The notes beneath the pieces are model-generated. The model did no database searches, was not told where the DNA came from, and saw nothing but the letters and a program-made list of their open reading frames with translations. A stretch of 64,000 nucleotides of DNA from Burkholderiales bacterium. Lineage in GTDB: Bacteria > Pseudomonadota > Gammaproteobacteria > Burkholderiales > Burkholderiaceae_A. Location: assembly GCA_027486725.1 (NCBI GenBank), contig JAIXOP010000009.1, forward strand, positions 1-64,000. Direction: 5' to 3'. Both the position numbers and the translations under genes were made by a program. Of this stretch, positions 63,634 through 64,000 are shown in pieces; the first letter of the stretch is position 1; each line of letters begins with the position of its first letter.

Positions 63634-64000
63634 GCAGGCGCCTCGCGGCTGGAATGGGACAGGACACGATCGAGGACTCGGGGAAGTCGGTCGGTCAGAT
63701 GGTCGATGGCCTCGGCATCGAGGTGCAGCGGGGGCATGACATACAGGGTCTGGGCGATGGGCCGCAGCAGCAGGCCCTCCTGCAGGCCCACATGGCGGAC
63801 CCGCGCGGCAAAGTCCGCGGGTGCACGCTCGGCCGCCTGCGGGCTGAGGTCCCAGGCCCAGATGCTGCCGAGGTGTCGCGCATGGCAGAGCTCGGGCCTG
63901 CGAGAGAACTCCTCGAGTGCGGCACTCACCCGGGCCGCAGTGTCGATGCGGGTGGTGTCGTTCGCGAAAATCGACAGCACTGCCATGCCAGCCCGGCAGG
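63609..64000 (-). CDS. bioA: Adenosylmethionine-8-amino-7-oxononanoate aminotransferase, C-terminal part
   Basis: Only the last 130 codons or so are in the window; the frame continues through the right edge. MAVLSIFANDTTRIDTAARV, RHLGSIWAWDLSP and LLRPIAQTLYVMPPLHLDAE match the C-terminal domain of BioA-type class III aminotransferases. It makes 7,8-diaminopelargonate. It is the first visible gene of bioA–bioF–bioD–bioB–P450–rlmH. Confidence 0.92.
   Translation of the reverse strand, partial: CRAGMAVLSIFANDTTRIDTAARVSAALEEFSRRPELCHARHLGSIWAWDLSPQAAERAPADFAARVRHVGLQEGLLLRPIAQTLYVMPPLHLDAEAIDHLTDRLPRVLDRVLSHSSREAPAWTTPSIA

Overview
The window reads as a chromosomal segment of a GC-rich betaproteobacterium, most likely of the order Burkholderiales. 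The evidence is gene order: ispE–tRNA-Gln–prs–rplY–pth–ychF; rapZ–hprK–ptsN–hpf–rpoN–lptB–lptA–lptC–kdsC–kdsD; the mla operon running into bolA, murA and the his genes; tatABC; petABC–sspAB; and hemA–prfA–prmC–grxD. Almost all genes are housekeeping. They are tightly packed, with many 1–4 bp overlaps, and no stretch over 300 bp lacks a feature.

Left end (1–6,950), accessory: a CRISPR array of at least 11 identical 36-bp repeats runs off the left edge. It is followed by a three-gene type II-C operon, cas9–cas1–cas2, on the minus strand. A tracrRNA lies on the plus strand just upstream of cas9, with a visible promoter, anti-repeat, short hairpin and intrinsic terminator. Next comes a Fic-family gene with a small overlapping partner gene that carries a frameshift. 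A symmetric four-box operator-like sequence lies in front of fic, and imperfect direct repeats flank this cassette. This region looks visibly less GC-rich than the rest and is probably acquired.

6,950–22,720, core: translation and nucleotide genes (ychF, pth, rplY, prs, tRNA-Gln), isoprenoid and envelope genes (ispE, lolB, a TPR protein), base-excision repair (mutM, mutY), nitrogen-PTS and sigma-54 regulation (rapZ, hprK, ptsN, hpf, rpoN), then LPS transport and Kdo synthesis (lptB, lptA, lptC, kdsC, kdsD).

22,720–38,160: a Kef-type antiporter, the complete Mla phospholipid-trafficking set (mlaF, E, D, A, C, B), an ABC ATPase without its usual permease, bolA, murA and a histidine cluster. 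In that cluster hisC is inverted in place and hisI/hisE are fused; hinT follows.

38,160–50,600: tatABC, a DegS-like protease, the cytochrome bc1 operon, sspAB, tRNA-Thr, grxD, and a hemA–prfA–prmC cluster downstream of ilvA.

50,600–64,000: a large FAD/Fe-S/CCG oxidoreductase, phoB–phoR, ubiE–Tim44-like–ubiJ, and a biotin operon (bioA partial, bioF, bioD, bioB) that runs into a cytochrome P450 and rlmH.

The observations I would follow first are the tracrRNA/cas9 divergent region, the fic cassette with its 21-bp-phased operator, the P450 in the biotin operon, the in-place inversion of hisC, and an open reading frame linking the UAG of prfA to prmC. Short in-frame tandem repeats also recur at gene ends.
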